From NCBI RefSeq assembly GCF_001468265.1, contig NZ_LNRZ01000001.1, positions 248,001-312,000 of the forward strand: DNA of 64,000 nucleotides. The letters are read 5' to 3'. A program made the translations under genes and the position numbers. The DNA is from Sphingopyxis sp. H050. GTDB lineage: Bacteria > Pseudomonadota > Alphaproteobacteria > Sphingomonadales > Sphingomonadaceae. Shown one piece after another: positions 10,569 to 20,032 of the stretch. The notes beneath the pieces were generated by a model. The model had not been told where the DNA came from and made no database searches. It saw only the letters and a list, made by a program, of their open reading frames with translations. How positions within the stretch are numbered: position 1 is the stretch's first letter; every line of letters starts with the position of its first letter.

Positions 10569-10721
10569 TTGCCGGAGCGACGAAAAGGTTAATTTTTTGG
10601 GTGATTCCGAGGTCACAATAGTGCAATGCAGTACCAGAAAGCCGGACGGTGGGACTGACGTCCGGATGGGTTGCAAGGTGAGGGAAGCGGCGCTGGTCCG
10701 CCGTTGCAGGGAGATTAGTTG
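10569..10721 (+). promoter_or_regulatory. ftsA-ftsZ intergenic leader
   Basis: This 153-base gap is the longest inside the ftsW-ftsZ run apart from the repeat before ddl. It starts with an AT-rich block (GGTTAATTTTTTGGG at about 10588-10602) and contains a hairpin with arms CCGGAC (10642-10647) and GTCCGG (10660-10665). A GCAGGGAG ribosome-binding site precedes ATG 10722. A dedicated ftsZ promoter here is likely from what is known in alphaproteobacteria. I see a single TTAA but not a full two-half CtrA site, so I name no regulator. Confidence 0.45.
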
Positions 10722-12191
10722 ATGAGCATCAATATTGGCCCGCCGCAGGTCGATGAACTGAAGCCGCGGATCGCGGTGATCGGCGTCGGTGGCGCGGGGG
10801 GCAATGCCATCGCCAACATGATCGCTTCGCGCGTCGAGGGCGTCGATTTCGTCGTCGCCAACACCGACGCACAGGCGCTGAACGCATCGCCGGCCGAGCG
10901 CCGCATCCAGCTGGGGACGCAGATCACCCAGGGTCTGGGCGCAGGCTCGCGGCCCGAAGTCGGTCGCGCCGCGGCCGAAGAGAGCATCGCGCAGGTCGAA
11001 GAGGCGCTGAACGGCGCGCACATGTGCTTCATCGCCGCCGGCATGGGCGGCGGCACCGGCACCGGTGCTGCTCCGGTCATCGCGAAAGCGGCGCGCGACC
11101 GCGGCATCCTGACCGTCGGTGTCGTGACCAAGCCCTTCACCTTCGAGGGCAACCGTCGCATGCGGTCGGCAGAATCGGGCATTGCCGAGCTGCAGGACCA
11201 TGTCGACACGCTGATCGTCATTCCCAACCAGAATCTTTTCCTGGTCGCCAATCCGAACACGACCTTCAAGGAAGCGTTCACGATGGCCGACGAGGTGCTC
11301 CAGCAGGGCGTGCGCGGTATCACCGACCTGATGGTCATGCCCGGCCTCATCAACCTCGACTTCGCCGACGTGCGCAGCGTGATGCGCGAAATGGGCAAGG
11401 CGATGATGGGCACCGGTGAGGCCGAAGGCGATGGCCGCGCGCTCGAGGCGGCGCAGAAGGCGATCGCCAACCCGCTGCTCGACGGCGTGTCGATGGCGGG
11501 CGCGAAGGGCGTCATCATCTCGATCACCGGCGGCGAAGACATGCGCCTGATGGAAGTCGACGAAGCCGCGAACCACATCCGCGAGCTGGTCGATCCCGAC
11601 GCCAACATCATCTGGGGCAGCGCCTTCAATGAAGGTCTCGAAGGCAAAATCCGCGTGTCGGTCGTCGCGACCGGCATCGACGGCACGGGCGACGTGGCTG
11701 CCGCGACGCCCGCCGCCCGCAGCTTCTCGTTCCAGCCGGCGCGCACCGCGCCTGCCGCTCCGGTCGCCGAAGAGGCGATCGAGCCCGAGGTCGAGGAAAG
11801 CCCCGTCGAGGCCGCGGCCGAGGACGCCGACCCGACCCCCGGTTTCTCGCTCTCGGCGCCCGAGCCCGAAGCGCCGACAGCCGAAGCCGCCGACGAGGAG
11901 CCGATGGAATTGTCGAACGTCGCAGCCAGCTATGACGACACGGGCGACGAGCTGGTGCTGAGCGAACCCGAGGCTCCGGCAGAGGAAATCTATCGTCCCG
12001 CCGCGGCGCCCTTCGATGCCGCTCCGGCGACATCCGCTGAAGAGGCGCCGGCACGGTCAATCGGCGGCGGCACGCTGTTCGAACGCATGTCGCGTTTGTC
12101 GCGCGGCTCGGCTTCGCCCGACGCGGATGAAGGCGACAAGGACGACGGGGTCGATATTCCGCGTTTCCTGGGGCGGCAGAACAACCAGTAA
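10722..12191 (+). CDS. ftsZ: Cell division protein FtsZ
   Basis: Tubulin-like GTPase that forms the Z ring. The product has 489 residues: a conserved GTPase core of about 320 residues with [10 protein letters not shown] at 20-29 and the tubulin signature GGGTGTG at 109-115, then a long Ala/Glu/Pro-rich linker of about 150 residues, and a C-terminal peptide [12 protein letters not shown] that serves as docking site for FtsA-like partners. The long acidic linker is normal for alphaproteobacteria. ATG 10722 is preferred over the adjacent TTG at 10719 because of the GGGAG site upstream. Confidence 0.97.
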   Translation: MSINIGPPQVDELKPRIAVIGVGGAGGNAIANMIASRVEGVDFVVANTDAQALNASPAERRIQLGTQITQGLGAGSRPEVGRAAAEESIAQVEEALNGAHMCFIAAGMGGGTGTGAAPVIAKAARDRGILTVGVVTKPFTFEGNRRMRSAESGIAELQDHVDTLIVIPNQNLFLVANPNTTFKEAFTMADEVLQQGVRGITDLMVMPGLINLDFADVRSVMREMGKAMMGTGEAEGDGRALEAAQKAIANPLLDGVSMAGAKGVIISITGGEDMRLMEVDEAANHIRELVDPDANIIWGSAFNEGLEGKIRVSVVATGIDGTGDVAAATPAARSFSFQPARTAPAAPVAEEAIEPEVEESPVEAAAEDADPTPGFSLSAPEPEAPTAEAADEEPMELSNVAASYDDTGDELVLSEPEAPAEEIYRPAAAPFDAAPATSAEEAPARSIGGGTLFERMSRLSRGSASPDADEGDKDDGVDIPRFLGRQNNQ

Positions 12192-12266
12192 CGGGGCATC
12201 GACGGCCGTCCTCAGGGCGTGGCAGCCGGTAACGGGATATGTGACTTGCCCCTGCGGCGATCGAAA

Positions 12267-14159
12267 ATGACCAAAGAGCCCGGACGCGCGCGGCAACTCG
12301 CCGCGGCGTTCGGCGCATTCCTGCTCGGTACGGCGCTGTCGACGCCGGCGCTGGCGTGGCAGGGGGCGACCCCCGATGCTGCGACCAAGGCGGCGATGGA
12401 CCGGCGCACCGCCGCGCGGACCCTGCTGTCGTCGGCGCTCGGCCGTCTCGCCACGAACAACAACGACACGGCCGCGTTGCTCGACGCCGGACGCGCCTCG
12501 ATCGAGCTGGAGGATTATCGCGCCGCGGTGGGTTTTCTGACCCGCGCCGAACAGGCGAGCCCGCGCGACGGCGCGATCAAGGCGGCGCTCGGGTCGGCGA
12601 TGGTCCATATGGAAAGCCCGACGCGCGCGCTCGACTATTTCGGCGAAGCGCAATTGCTCGGTGCGCCCGAGCGGCTATTCCTCGCCGATCGCGGCCTTGC
12701 GCGCGACCTTTTGGGGCAGCAGGACGCGGCGCAGCGCGACTATCAACTCGCGCTCTCGATCGCGCCGAACGACGAACTGATCCGCCGCTACGCGCTGTCG
12801 CTGGGGATCAGCGGCGAGGCCGATCGGGGGGTGCAACTGCTGACGCCACAGCTCCGCACACAGGACCGCGCCGCGTGGCGCTCGCGCGCCATGATCCTCG
12901 CCATGAACGGGCGCGACAAGGAAGCGACCGAGATCGTCAACGCGACGATGCCGCCGGCGCTGGCGCAGAATATCCTGCCCTATCTGATGCAGATGGACCG
13001 CCTCAATCCGGCGCAGCAAGCGGCCGCCGCGCATTTCGGGCGCTTCCCTTCGGGCGAACTCGGGCCGAAGCGCAAGCCGGTGCAAATGGCGGCCGCGACG
13101 CCGCCGCCAACCCCGGCACCCGTTGCGACGGGTAAACGTCCCGCCGCGGCGACGCCGAAGCCGGCCCCGACTCCCGCGCCGACATCGACGCTGCGGATGT
13201 CGCGCCCGACCCCGTCGCCCAAGCCCGCGGACGCCAGCCCGCCGCCGCGGCAGACGCCTGCGCCGGTCGCAGCGACCCCCACACCCGCCCCGGTGACTTC
13301 TTCGCGGCCTACCCGTGAGAACCCGTTCCCGGCCGCCAGCGGCTCGGCGCCAGCGCCCGTCAGGGCCACGCCGACCCCGGACAATCCCTTTCCAACGGCC
13401 GGCGGCCCGGCGCCGACGGTCGTCAAGGCCGATCCGTCGCTTGTCGCGGCCGCGGCGCAAGCGCCGGCAACTTCGTCGGTCGGCACGAATCCAACCTCGT
13501 CGTCGAAACCGATCGGTCCCGGCTTCTCGATCAATGATATGGGCCGACCCGCGACGCCGGTGTCGACCCCAGCGAGCCCTCCCGTACAGGCAATCGCCGT
13601 CGCGGCCGAACCGCCGCCGCCCGCTCCCTTGCCGTCGAGCTCTGCTCCGGTATCGGCTGCTGCACCGCTGGCGTCGCTCGCCGAAATCGCCGGATCGATC
13701 GAGATTCCCGCCGAGGAAATGGCGGCGTCCGCCTCCGCGATCAGCGCCGATACGCTCGCGAAACTGCAGGCCGACAAGCGCAAGGCCGACGCCGCCGAGG
13801 CAGCGAAGCGCGAGAAGGACGATGCAGCCGCGAAGGCAAAAGCAGAGGCCGATGCGAAGGCCAAAGCCGAAGCCGCTGAAAAGAAAGCCAATCCTGCGCG
13901 CATTTGGGTACAGGTCGCGACCGGCGCGAACGCCAAGGCGCTGGCGACTGACTTCGGAAAATTCGCCAAGAAGAGCCCCGCGATCTTCAAGGGCAAATCG
14001 GGCGCGACGACCGAATGGGGTAAGACACGGCGGCTGCTCGTGGGCCCGTTCAAGGACCGCAAGGCCGCGCAGGACTGGCTGGGGGATTATAAGAAGGCGG
14101 GCGGGGACGGCTTCCTGTTCAACAGCGAAGCCGGCCAGGACGTCGACCCCATCAAGTGA
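12267..14159 (+). CDS. TPR-like protein with C-terminal SPOR domain
   Basis: Predicted exported protein of 630 residues. A basic start, a hydrophobic stretch and an Ala-x-Ala-like site near residue 31 (TPALAWQ) look like a signal peptide. Residues about 45-260 are helical repeats of TPR character; 265-480 is a low-complexity Pro/Ala/Thr-rich linker; 510-545 is a charged Lys/Ala/Glu coiled-coil stretch; the end (RIWVQVATGANAKAL to the C-terminus) is a SPOR domain, which binds denuded glycan at the septum. Its place right after ftsZ supports a division role in the periplasm. I do not recognise a named orthologue. The stop overlaps the next gene's GTG. Confidence 0.8.
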   Translation: MTKEPGRARQLAAAFGAFLLGTALSTPALAWQGATPDAATKAAMDRRTAARTLLSSALGRLATNNNDTAALLDAGRASIELEDYRAAVGFLTRAEQASPRDGAIKAALGSAMVHMESPTRALDYFGEAQLLGAPERLFLADRGLARDLLGQQDAAQRDYQLALSIAPNDELIRRYALSLGISGEADRGVQLLTPQLRTQDRAAWRSRAMILAMNGRDKEATEIVNATMPPALAQNILPYLMQMDRLNPAQQAAAAHFGRFPSGELGPKRKPVQMAAATPPPTPAPVATGKRPAAATPKPAPTPAPTSTLRMSRPTPSPKPADASPPPRQTPAPVAATPTPAPVTSSRPTRENPFPAASGSAPAPVRATPTPDNPFPTAGGPAPTVVKADPSLVAAAAQAPATSSVGTNPTSSSKPIGPGFSINDMGRPATPVSTPASPPVQAIAVAAEPPPPAPLPSSSAPVSAAAPLASLAEIAGSIEIPAEEMAASASAISADTLAKLQADKRKADAAEAAKREKDDAAAKAKAEADAKAKAEAAEKKANPARIWVQVATGANAKALATDFGKFAKKSPAIFKGKSGATTEWGKTRRLLVGPFKDRKAAQDWLGDYKKAGGDGFLFNSEAGQDVDPIK

Positions 14160-15328
14160 GCACCGCTGACTGCGCCAGCCGACCCGAGGACAGCCGCGGA
14201 CGGTTCCATGACGAGCTGGGCCGCGTCGTGCGCGGGCCGCGCGACGTGTTTCAGCGCGACCGCGACCGCATCATCCACTCGATCGCCTTTCGCCGTCTCC
14301 GCCACAAGACACAGGTCTTCGTCGCGCCCGACGGCGATCATTATCGCGTCCGCCTGACCCACAGCATCGAGGTCGCGCAGATCGGCCGCGGCATCGCTCG
14401 CGCGCTGGGGCTCAACGAGGATCTGACCGAGGCGCTCTGCCTCGCGCACGATATCGGACATTCGCCCTTCGGCCATGCCGGCGAGGATGCGCTGAAGGCG
14501 GCGATGGCGGCGCATGGCGGTTTCGATCACAACGGCCATACGCTGCGTACGCTCGCGCGGCTCGAATGCCCCTATCCGCTGTTCGACGGCATCAACCTGA
14601 CGTGGGAGACGCTCGAGGGGCTCGCCAAGCATAATGGCCCGGTCCGCCATCCGGGCTGGGCGCTGTCCGATATCGACGCGGAATTCCCGCTGGAGCTGTC
14701 GAGTCACGCCAGCCTCGAGGCGCAGATCGCAGCGGTCGCCGACGACATCGCCTATGACAATCACGACATCGATGACGGGCTGCGTGCCGGCTTGCTCGAT
14801 ATCGAGCAGCTGATGGAGCAGCCCTTCGTCGCGGCGAACTTCCACGCCGTCGAGCAGCGTTTCCCGGGCGCACCGCGCGAGCGGTTGCTGCGCGAGCTGG
14901 TGCGCGACCAGATCGGGGTCATGGTCAACGACGTCATAGCGTCGACGGCGGCGAATGTCGCCGATGCGGGCGTCGCCAGCGCCGACGACGTGCGCGCCGC
15001 GGGACGGATGCTCGGCGGCTTCTCGCCCGATCTCGCGCGCAAGGAGCGCGAGCTCAAGCGCTTCATGTACGCCAATCTTTATCATCACCCGTCGCAAGTC
15101 GCCGCCGCGGCGGGGGCGAAGCAGGTGATCGCCCGGCTGTTCGAGGCCTATGCCGCCGACCCGCGGCTGATGGGCGAGGATTGGTCGTCGCGTATCCCGG
15201 GCGAAGAATGCGCGACAACGCGCCATATCGGCGATTATATTGCCGGTATGACCGACCGCTTCGCCATTGACCGCTATGCCGAGATATTCGGCCGCGGCGA
15301 AGTGCCCGAGGCGCTGGCGCATGTCTGA
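14156..15328 (+). CDS. Deoxyguanosinetriphosphate triphosphohydrolase-like protein (HD domain)
   Basis: HD-superfamily metal-dependent phosphohydrolase that removes tripolyphosphate from dNTPs. The 390 residues fit the shorter Dgt-like subfamily (type 2). Motifs: FRRLRHKTQVF, then H in RLTHSIEVAQIGR, the HD pair in LAHDIGHSPFGHAGE, and further Asp in DDIAYDNHDIDDG. GTG 14156 overlaps the previous stop (GTGA). Substrate choice cannot be told from sequence, so I leave the symbol blank although many annotations call it dgt. Confidence 0.9.
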   Translation: MSTADCASRPEDSRGRFHDELGRVVRGPRDVFQRDRDRIIHSIAFRRLRHKTQVFVAPDGDHYRVRLTHSIEVAQIGRGIARALGLNEDLTEALCLAHDIGHSPFGHAGEDALKAAMAAHGGFDHNGHTLRTLARLECPYPLFDGINLTWETLEGLAKHNGPVRHPGWALSDIDAEFPLELSSHASLEAQIAAVADDIAYDNHDIDDGLRAGLLDIEQLMEQPFVAANFHAVEQRFPGAPRERLLRELVRDQIGVMVNDVIASTAANVADAGVASADDVRAAGRMLGGFSPDLARKERELKRFMYANLYHHPSQVAAAAGAKQVIARLFEAYAADPRLMGEDWSSRIPGEECATTRHIGDYIAGMTDRFAIDRYAEIFGRGEVPEALAHV

Positions 15329-15965
15329 TACGCTGATCGTAGGCGCGACCGGGATGGTCGGGCAGGCGATTGTTGCCAATGCAGCCGCGCCGCTGACTGT
15401 CTTGGCCCGCCGCGAAGTTGTGGGCCTGCCGCCGCAGCATCGGCTGATCGTTGCGCCGCCTGAAGATTGGCCCGACATCATTGCCGCCGAAAAACCCACA
15501 ACCCTGATTTCCTGTCTTGGCACCACGATCCGGCAGGCCGGATCGCAGGCGGCGTTCCGCGCCGTCGATCATGATCTGGTGCTCGCCGTCGCCGAGGGCG
15601 CGAAGCGCAGCGGCGCGAAGCATATGATCGCGGTCAGTTCGGTCGGTGCATCGGCGAAGGCGGGCAATTTCTATCTGCGCACCAAGGGTCAGGCCGAGGA
15701 AGGGCTGCGCGGGCTCGGCTTCGATCGGGTCGATTTCCTGCGCCCCGGCTTGTTGACGGGCGAGCGGCAGGGGCCGCCGCGGCTCGGCGAGGGGCTGGCG
15801 ATGATCGCGGCGCCGCTGACCAACGCGCTGCTCCATGGCGCGCTGCGCCGGTATCGCTCGATTCCCGGCGCGACGGTCGCCAAGGCCGCCGTCGCGCTCG
15901 CGGCGCAAGGGGGGTCGGGCGTACATATCCACGAAAACGACGCGATCCGCGCGCTCGCCGATTGA
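15321..15965 (+). CDS. NAD(P)-binding atypical SDR / TIP30-like protein
   Basis: Small Rossmann protein of 214 residues with GATGMVGQAI at about residues 7-16, an SCLGTT segment, VSSVGASAKAGNFYLRTKG (with Ser and the Tyr-x3-Lys pair of SDRs) and FLRPGLLTGER. This layout matches NAD-dependent epimerase-like proteins related to oxidoreductase HTATIP2/TIP30. The substrate is unknown. It overlaps the dGTPase-like gene by 8 bases and ends just before the glycine riboswitch leader, so it closes the preceding operon. Confidence 0.75.
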   Translation: MSDTLIVGATGMVGQAIVANAAAPLTVLARREVVGLPPQHRLIVAPPEDWPDIIAAEKPTTLISCLGTTIRQAGSQAAFRAVDHDLVLAVAEGAKRSGAKHMIAVSSVGASAKAGNFYLRTKGQAEEGLRGLGFDRVDFLRPGLLTGERQGPPRLGEGLAMIAAPLTNALLHGALRRYRSIPGATVAKAAVALAAQGGSGVHIHENDAIRALAD

Positions 15966-16032
15966 CTCCTTAAAGGGCCAGCGCCAAGGCTCGCTTGTCT
16001 GTCGGGCCTTCGGAAGGGGATTCGACCGGCTG

Positions 16033-16240
16033 CGCGGGAGAGCGCGGGGCAGGGCAACCTGATCCGCCACCGAAGGAGCAACCGCCCCGGAAACTCTCAG
16101 GTCAACGGACCGCGCTGGCTGGAACGGACACTCTGGAAAGCGTTCCGGCTGCCCCATTTGGGAGAGGATCGGAACCACCGAAGGGGTAACTCCATCATTT
16201 GATGGAGGAAAACTCTCAGGTTCCCGTGACAGAGGGGGCA
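16033..16240 (+). ncRNA. Tandem glycine riboswitch (gcvT leader)
   Basis: Two glycine aptamers lie in series before gcvT. The first (about 16033-16140) shows GGGAGAGC, ACCGAAGGAGCAA, GGAAACTCTCAGGTCAACGGAC and ACTCTGGAAAG. The second (about 16158-16240) shows GGGAGAGG, ACCGAAGGGGTAAC, GGAAAACTCTCAGG and a closing GACAGAGG. These are the core conserved blocks of the family, in order and with a short linker. Glycine binding would turn on the glycine cleavage operon, as in other bacteria. The remaining 57 bases to the start codon hold an SD-like GCGGGAGA and the expression platform. The rest of the gap, 15966-16032, shows no gene. Confidence 0.93.
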
Positions 16241-16297
16241 TGGCAGAAACCGCGGCAACCCGCCGCGCGTTCGCCGTGTCAACCGCGGGAGACTGAC

Positions 16298-17440
16298 ATG
16301 ACCGAAAGCGAATTTACGGGCGAAGAGGCGGTCGAAACCGCAACGCTGCCGCTCGATGCCTGGCACCGCGCGAAGGGCGGCCGCATGGTTGAGTTCGCCG
16401 GCTATTGGATGCCGATCCAGTATGAAGGCATCATGGCCGAACATCTCTGGACGCGCGAGAATGCGGGCCTGTTCGACGTCAGCCATATGGGCCAGCTTTA
16501 TCTCTCGGGCGAAGGGCTCGACGAGGCGCTCGAGGCGGTCCTGCCCGGCGATGTGAAGAGCCTGACGGTTGGCCGGATGCGCTACTCGCTGCTGCTGAAC
16601 GAAGAGGGTGGTATCCTCGACGATCTGATGCTCAGCCGCTGGCCCGAAGGCATTTATATGGTCGTCAACGGCGCGGTGAAGTGGGAGGATATCGGCCACC
16701 TCCGCGAAGCACTGCCCGACGCGATTACGATCAACCATCTGGAGGAGCGCGCGCTGCTCGCGCTGCAAGGACCGAAGGCGTTCGACGCGCTGAAGCGCCA
16801 CACGACCGGTCAGTGGCCGCTCGACGCGCTCGTCTTCATGATGGGCGGGCCGTATCAGATCGGCGGCGTCGACGCGTGGATCAGCCGTTCGGGCTATACC
16901 GGGGAAGACGGATTCGAGATTTCGGTCGATGCCGACAAGGTGCAACAGGTCGCCGACTTGCTCTGCGGCGAACCCGAAGTGAAGCCGATCGGCCTCGGCG
17001 CGCGCGACAGCCTGCGGCTCGAAGCCGGACTGCCCCTCTACGGCCATGACCTTGATGAAGAAATCGACCCGATCGAAGGCGACCTGGCGTTCGCGATCAG
17101 CAAGCGCCGCCGCGAGGAAGGCGGCTTTCCTGGCGCGGCGCGTATCCTCGGCCACCTCGCCGACGGTTCTCCGCGCAAGCGCGTCGGCTTGCTCATCGAC
17201 GGCAAGCTGCCCGTGCGCGAGGGCGCGAAGTTGTTCGACGGCGAGGAAGAAATCGGCGTCGTGACGTCGGGCGGCTTCGCCCCCAGCGTCGGCGCGCCCA
17301 TCGCCATGGGCTATGTCCCGCGCGACCATGCCGCACCCGGCACCGCGATCGCGGCCGAGGTGCGCGGCAAACGGGTGTCTTGCACCGTCGCCCCGATGCC
17401 CTTCGTTCCACACCGTTATATCCGCAAGCAAGGAGGCTGA
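16298..17440 (+). CDS. gcvT: Glycine cleavage system aminomethyltransferase (T protein)
   Basis: Transfers the one-carbon unit from aminomethyl-lipoyl-GcvH to tetrahydrofolate and releases ammonia. The 380 residues carry LDAWHRAKGGRMVEFAGYWMP near the N-terminus, FDVSHMGQL, the SGYTGEDGFE loop, and LGARDSLRLEAGLPLYGHDL, all family signatures. ATG 16298 is used; the longer in-frame reading would extend into the riboswitch. A short N-terminal extension of about 15 residues precedes the fold. It opens the gcvT-gcvH-gcvPA-gcvPB operon. Confidence 0.97.
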   Translation: MTESEFTGEEAVETATLPLDAWHRAKGGRMVEFAGYWMPIQYEGIMAEHLWTRENAGLFDVSHMGQLYLSGEGLDEALEAVLPGDVKSLTVGRMRYSLLLNEEGGILDDLMLSRWPEGIYMVVNGAVKWEDIGHLREALPDAITINHLEERALLALQGPKAFDALKRHTTGQWPLDALVFMMGGPYQIGGVDAWISRSGYTGEDGFEISVDADKVQQVADLLCGEPEVKPIGLGARDSLRLEAGLPLYGHDLDEEIDPIEGDLAFAISKRRREEGGFPGAARILGHLADGSPRKRVGLLIDGKLPVREGAKLFDGEEEIGVVTSGGFAPSVGAPIAMGYVPRDHAAPGTAIAAEVRGKRVSCTVAPMPFVPHRYIRKQGG

Positions 17441-17443
17441 CCG

Positions 17444-17815
17444 ATGCCGCGTTATTATACCGAAGAGCATGAATGGATCGACGTCGACGGCGACGTCGCG
17501 ACGGTCGGTATCACCGACTTCGCGCAGGGTCAGCTTGGCGACATCGTCTTCGTCGAGGTTCCCGACACGGGCGCCGAACTGAGCGCGGGCGGCGACGCCG
17601 CGGTCGTCGAATCGGTGAAGGCGGCGAGCGATGTCTATGCGCCGGTCGACGGCACCGTAACCGAGGGCAACGGCCAGCTCGAAGAAGACCCCGCGCTCGT
17701 CAACAGCGACCCCGAGGGCGAGGGCTGGTTTTTCCGCATGACCCTCAGCGACAAGAGCCAGCTCGACGGCCTGATGAACGCGCAAGCATACAAGGATTTC
17801 ATCGCCGATCTGTAA
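17444..17815 (+). CDS. gcvH: Glycine cleavage system H protein
   Basis: Lipoyl carrier that shuttles the aminomethyl group between the P, T and L proteins. It is 123 residues long, with a central lipoyl domain. The lipoylated lysine is K59 in [18 protein letters not shown] at residues 5-12 and the C-terminal NAQAYKDFI are typical. It starts 3 bases after gcvT. A small CTCC-TTCG-GGAG stem at about 17825-17838 follows it, overlapping the Shine-Dalgarno region of the next gene. Confidence 0.98.
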   Translation: MPRYYTEEHEWIDVDGDVATVGITDFAQGQLGDIVFVEVPDTGAELSAGGDAAVVESVKAASDVYAPVDGTVTEGNGQLEEDPALVNSDPEGEGWFFRMTLSDKSQLDGLMNAQAYKDFIADL

Positions 17816-17845
17816 TCGCTGATCTCTCCTTCGGGAGGGTGGAGG

Positions 17846-18670
17846 ATGGTGCCGATGACCGACGCCCCGCTTGCCAATTGCCGCCTGATGGTGGCGACGC
17901 CGATCTATGAAGGGGCGCAGGGCACCTATGTCCGCGCGGCGCTGGACCTGGCGCTGCGTGCCCAAGCGATCGGGCTGCCGGTGCGCTTCGAATTCATCCT
18001 CTACCAGCCGTCGATCACCCGCGCCCGCAACACGCTGGCGGCGATGTTCCTCGGCAGCGACTGCACGCATATGCTGTTCGTCGATGCTGACATCGACTTC
18101 TCGCCCGACGACATCTTCTCGATGATCCGCGCGATGGACGCCAAGCCCGAATGCGGGGTGCTCGGCGCGGCCTATCCCAGGCGGATCGTTAACTGGCAGA
18201 ATGTCGCGCGCGCGGTCGAGGCGGGCCTCGCGAAGAACAACCCTGCCGATCTCGAACGCTATGCGGGCGACTTCGCGCTGCATTTCCAAAACCCCGGGCA
18301 AAGCTTCAAGATGACCGACCTCGTCGAGCTGTCGCGGCTGGGCACCGCGATGATGCTCATCCGGCGCGACGTGCTGGAGGGTATGCGGTCGACGTTTGCC
18401 GAACTCGTCTATCGACCCGACCCGGCCGAGCGGCAAGCGCACGGTGTCGGCGACCTCGAGCCCGCCTTCTTTTGCCCACTGATCGAGCCTGAAAGCCACG
18501 CGCTGCTCTCTGACGATTACGCCTTTTGCCGCCGCGTTCGCGACGCCGGCTTTCGCATCTGGCTCGCGCCTTGGGTGCGCACGACGCACGCCGGCCCAAC
18601 GGTCTTTAGCGGATCACTTGCCGACACCGCCCAGATTTTCGCTGCTAAACCAGCTTCTTCTCCGGAGTAG
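17846..18670 (+). CDS. Predicted glycosyltransferase (GT-A-like), inside the gcv operon
   Basis: The 274-residue protein starts with VATPIYEGAQGTYVRAAL, followed by a TRARNTLAAMFL segment and FVDADIDFSPDDI, which holds a DxD-type metal motif, then SRLGTAMMLIRRDV and LLSDDYAFCRRVRDAGFRIW. This is the pattern of GT-A-type glycosyltransferases of the short phage-like kind. No membrane segment or signal is seen, so it is likely cytoplasmic. Its role in glycine cleavage is not obvious; it lies 30 bases after gcvH and 3 before gcvPA on the same strand. Starts at 17846 or 17855 are both possible. Acceptor and donor sugars are unknown. Confidence 0.7.
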   Translation: MVPMTDAPLANCRLMVATPIYEGAQGTYVRAALDLALRAQAIGLPVRFEFILYQPSITRARNTLAAMFLGSDCTHMLFVDADIDFSPDDIFSMIRAMDAKPECGVLGAAYPRRIVNWQNVARAVEAGLAKNNPADLERYAGDFALHFQNPGQSFKMTDLVELSRLGTAMMLIRRDVLEGMRSTFAELVYRPDPAERQAHGVGDLEPAFFCPLIEPESHALLSDDYAFCRRVRDAGFRIWLAPWVRTTHAGPTVFSGSLADTAQIFAAKPASSPE

Positions 18671-18673
18671 TTC

Positions 18674-20032
18674 ATGCGCTATCTTCCTCTCACCAGCGAC
18701 GACCGGACGGCGATGCTCGCCGCGGTCGGCGCGTCGTCGATCGACGATCTGTTCGTCGATGTGCCTGCCGAGGCGCGGCTTGACGGCCCGATCCCCGGTC
18801 TGCCGAACCATGCAAGCGAGCTTGCGGTCGAGCGTCATATGGCGGCGTTGGCGCAGCAGAATCGCGCGGCGGGCGAGGGGCCGTTCTTCCTCGGCGCAGG
18901 GGCCTATCGCCACCATGTGCCGGCGAGCGTTGATCATCTGATCCAGCGCGGCGAGTTCCTGACCGCCTACACGCCGTACCAGCCCGAGATCGCGCAGGGC
19001 ACGCTGCAGATGCTGTTCGAATTCCAGAGCCAGGTCGCCCGCCTGCTCGGCACCGACGTCGCCAATGCGTCGATGTACGACGGCTCGACTGCCTGCTGGG
19101 AAGCGATCGTGATGGCGCGGCGCGTCACGAAGCGCGGCAAGGCTCTACTCTCGACGGGCCTGCATCCCCATTACCGCAGCGTCGCGCGGACGATGGCGAA
19201 ATATACCGGTGACGTTCTCGTCGATGGCGACCCAAGCCTTGAGGCCGGAACCGACTGGGCGGCGCTTGCGGCCAGCATCGACAAGGAGACGAGCTGCGTC
19301 GTCGTCCAATATCCCGATATCCTCGGCCGCATCGACGACATGACCGCATTGGCGAGCGCATGCCAGGCTGCCGGCGCGCTGCTGATCGCGGTCGTCACCG
19401 AACCCGTCGCGCTCGGGCTGATCAAGGCGCCGGGCGAGATGGGCGCCGACATCGTCGTTGGCGAAGGCCAGTCGATCGGCGTCGGCCTCCAGTTCGGCGG
19501 ACCCTATGTGGGCCTGTTCGCGTGCAAGGCGAAATATGTCCGCCAGATGCCGGGGCGCCTTTGCGGCGAGACCGTCGACGCTAACGGCAAGCGCGGCTTC
19601 GTGCTGACGCTCTCGACGCGCGAGCAGCATATCCGCCGCGAAAAGGCAACCAGCAATATCTGCACGAACTCAGGACTTTGCGCGCTGGCGTTCAGCATCC
19701 ACATGACCCTGCTCGGCGAAGCGGGCCTGCGTCGGCTGGCGGCCATCAATCACAGCCGCGCGAAGCTGGCCGCCACCGAGTTGGCCAAGGTTCCCGGCGT
19801 GTCGGTCCTGAACGGCGGCTTCTTCAATGAATTCACGCTGCAGCTGTCGACAGCGGCGCGGCCGGTCGTTCACTTGCTCGCCGAAAAGGGCGTGCTCGGC
19901 GGCGTGTCGCTCGGCCGCCTCTATCCGGGCAATGACAAACTCGCGAACGGCCTGGTCGTCGCGGTGACCGAGACGGTAACCGAGGAAGATATCGCCGCCT
20001 TTGCCGCGGCGCTGAAGGAGGTGCTGGCATGA
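18674..20032 (+). CDS. gcvPA: Glycine dehydrogenase (decarboxylating) subunit 1
   Basis: N-terminal half of a split P protein. With GcvPB it decarboxylates glycine and loads the aminomethyl group on GcvH. It has 452 residues in the PLP-transferase fold: [15 protein letters not shown] at the start, [12 protein letters not shown] near residue 74, [26 protein letters not shown], and a C-terminal VSLGRLYP. The catalytic PLP lysine lies in the partner subunit. The stop overlaps gcvPB by 4 bases (ATGA), which would keep the subunits equimolar. Confidence 0.96.
   Translation: MRYLPLTSDDRTAMLAAVGASSIDDLFVDVPAEARLDGPIPGLPNHASELAVERHMAALAQQNRAAGEGPFFLGAGAYRHHVPASVDHLIQRGEFLTAYTPYQPEIAQGTLQMLFEFQSQVARLLGTDVANASMYDGSTACWEAIVMARRVTKRGKALLSTGLHPHYRSVARTMAKYTGDVLVDGDPSLEAGTDWAALAASIDKETSCVVVQYPDILGRIDDMTALASACQAAGALLIAVVTEPVALGLIKAPGEMGADIVVGEGQSIGVGLQFGGPYVGLFACKAKYVRQMPGRLCGETVDANGKRGFVLTLSTREQHIRREKATSNICTNSGLCALAFSIHMTLLGEAGLRRLAAINHSRAKLAATELAKVPGVSVLNGGFFNEFTLQLSTAARPVVHLLAEKGVLGGVSLGRLYPGNDKLANGLVVAVTETVTEEDIAAFAAALKEVLA

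Noticed and set aside
10585-10610. CtrA-like site before ftsZ
   Set aside because: Only one TTAA is present; the TTAA-N7-TTAA pair needed for a confident call is missing.
9216-11576. A 786-codon open frame on the minus strand
   Set aside because: It lies across ftsA and ftsZ, which have clear protein motifs. Long antisense frames are normal at this GC content, and this one shows no domain.
13130-13480. Repeated Pro/Thr/Ala codons suggesting a tandem DNA repeat
   Set aside because: It is the low-complexity linker of the SPOR protein. The units are not equal in length or sequence.
16097-18589. An 830-codon open frame on the minus strand
   Set aside because: It covers gcvT, gcvH, the glycosyltransferase gene and part of the riboswitch. 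Codon bias and motifs support the plus-strand genes.
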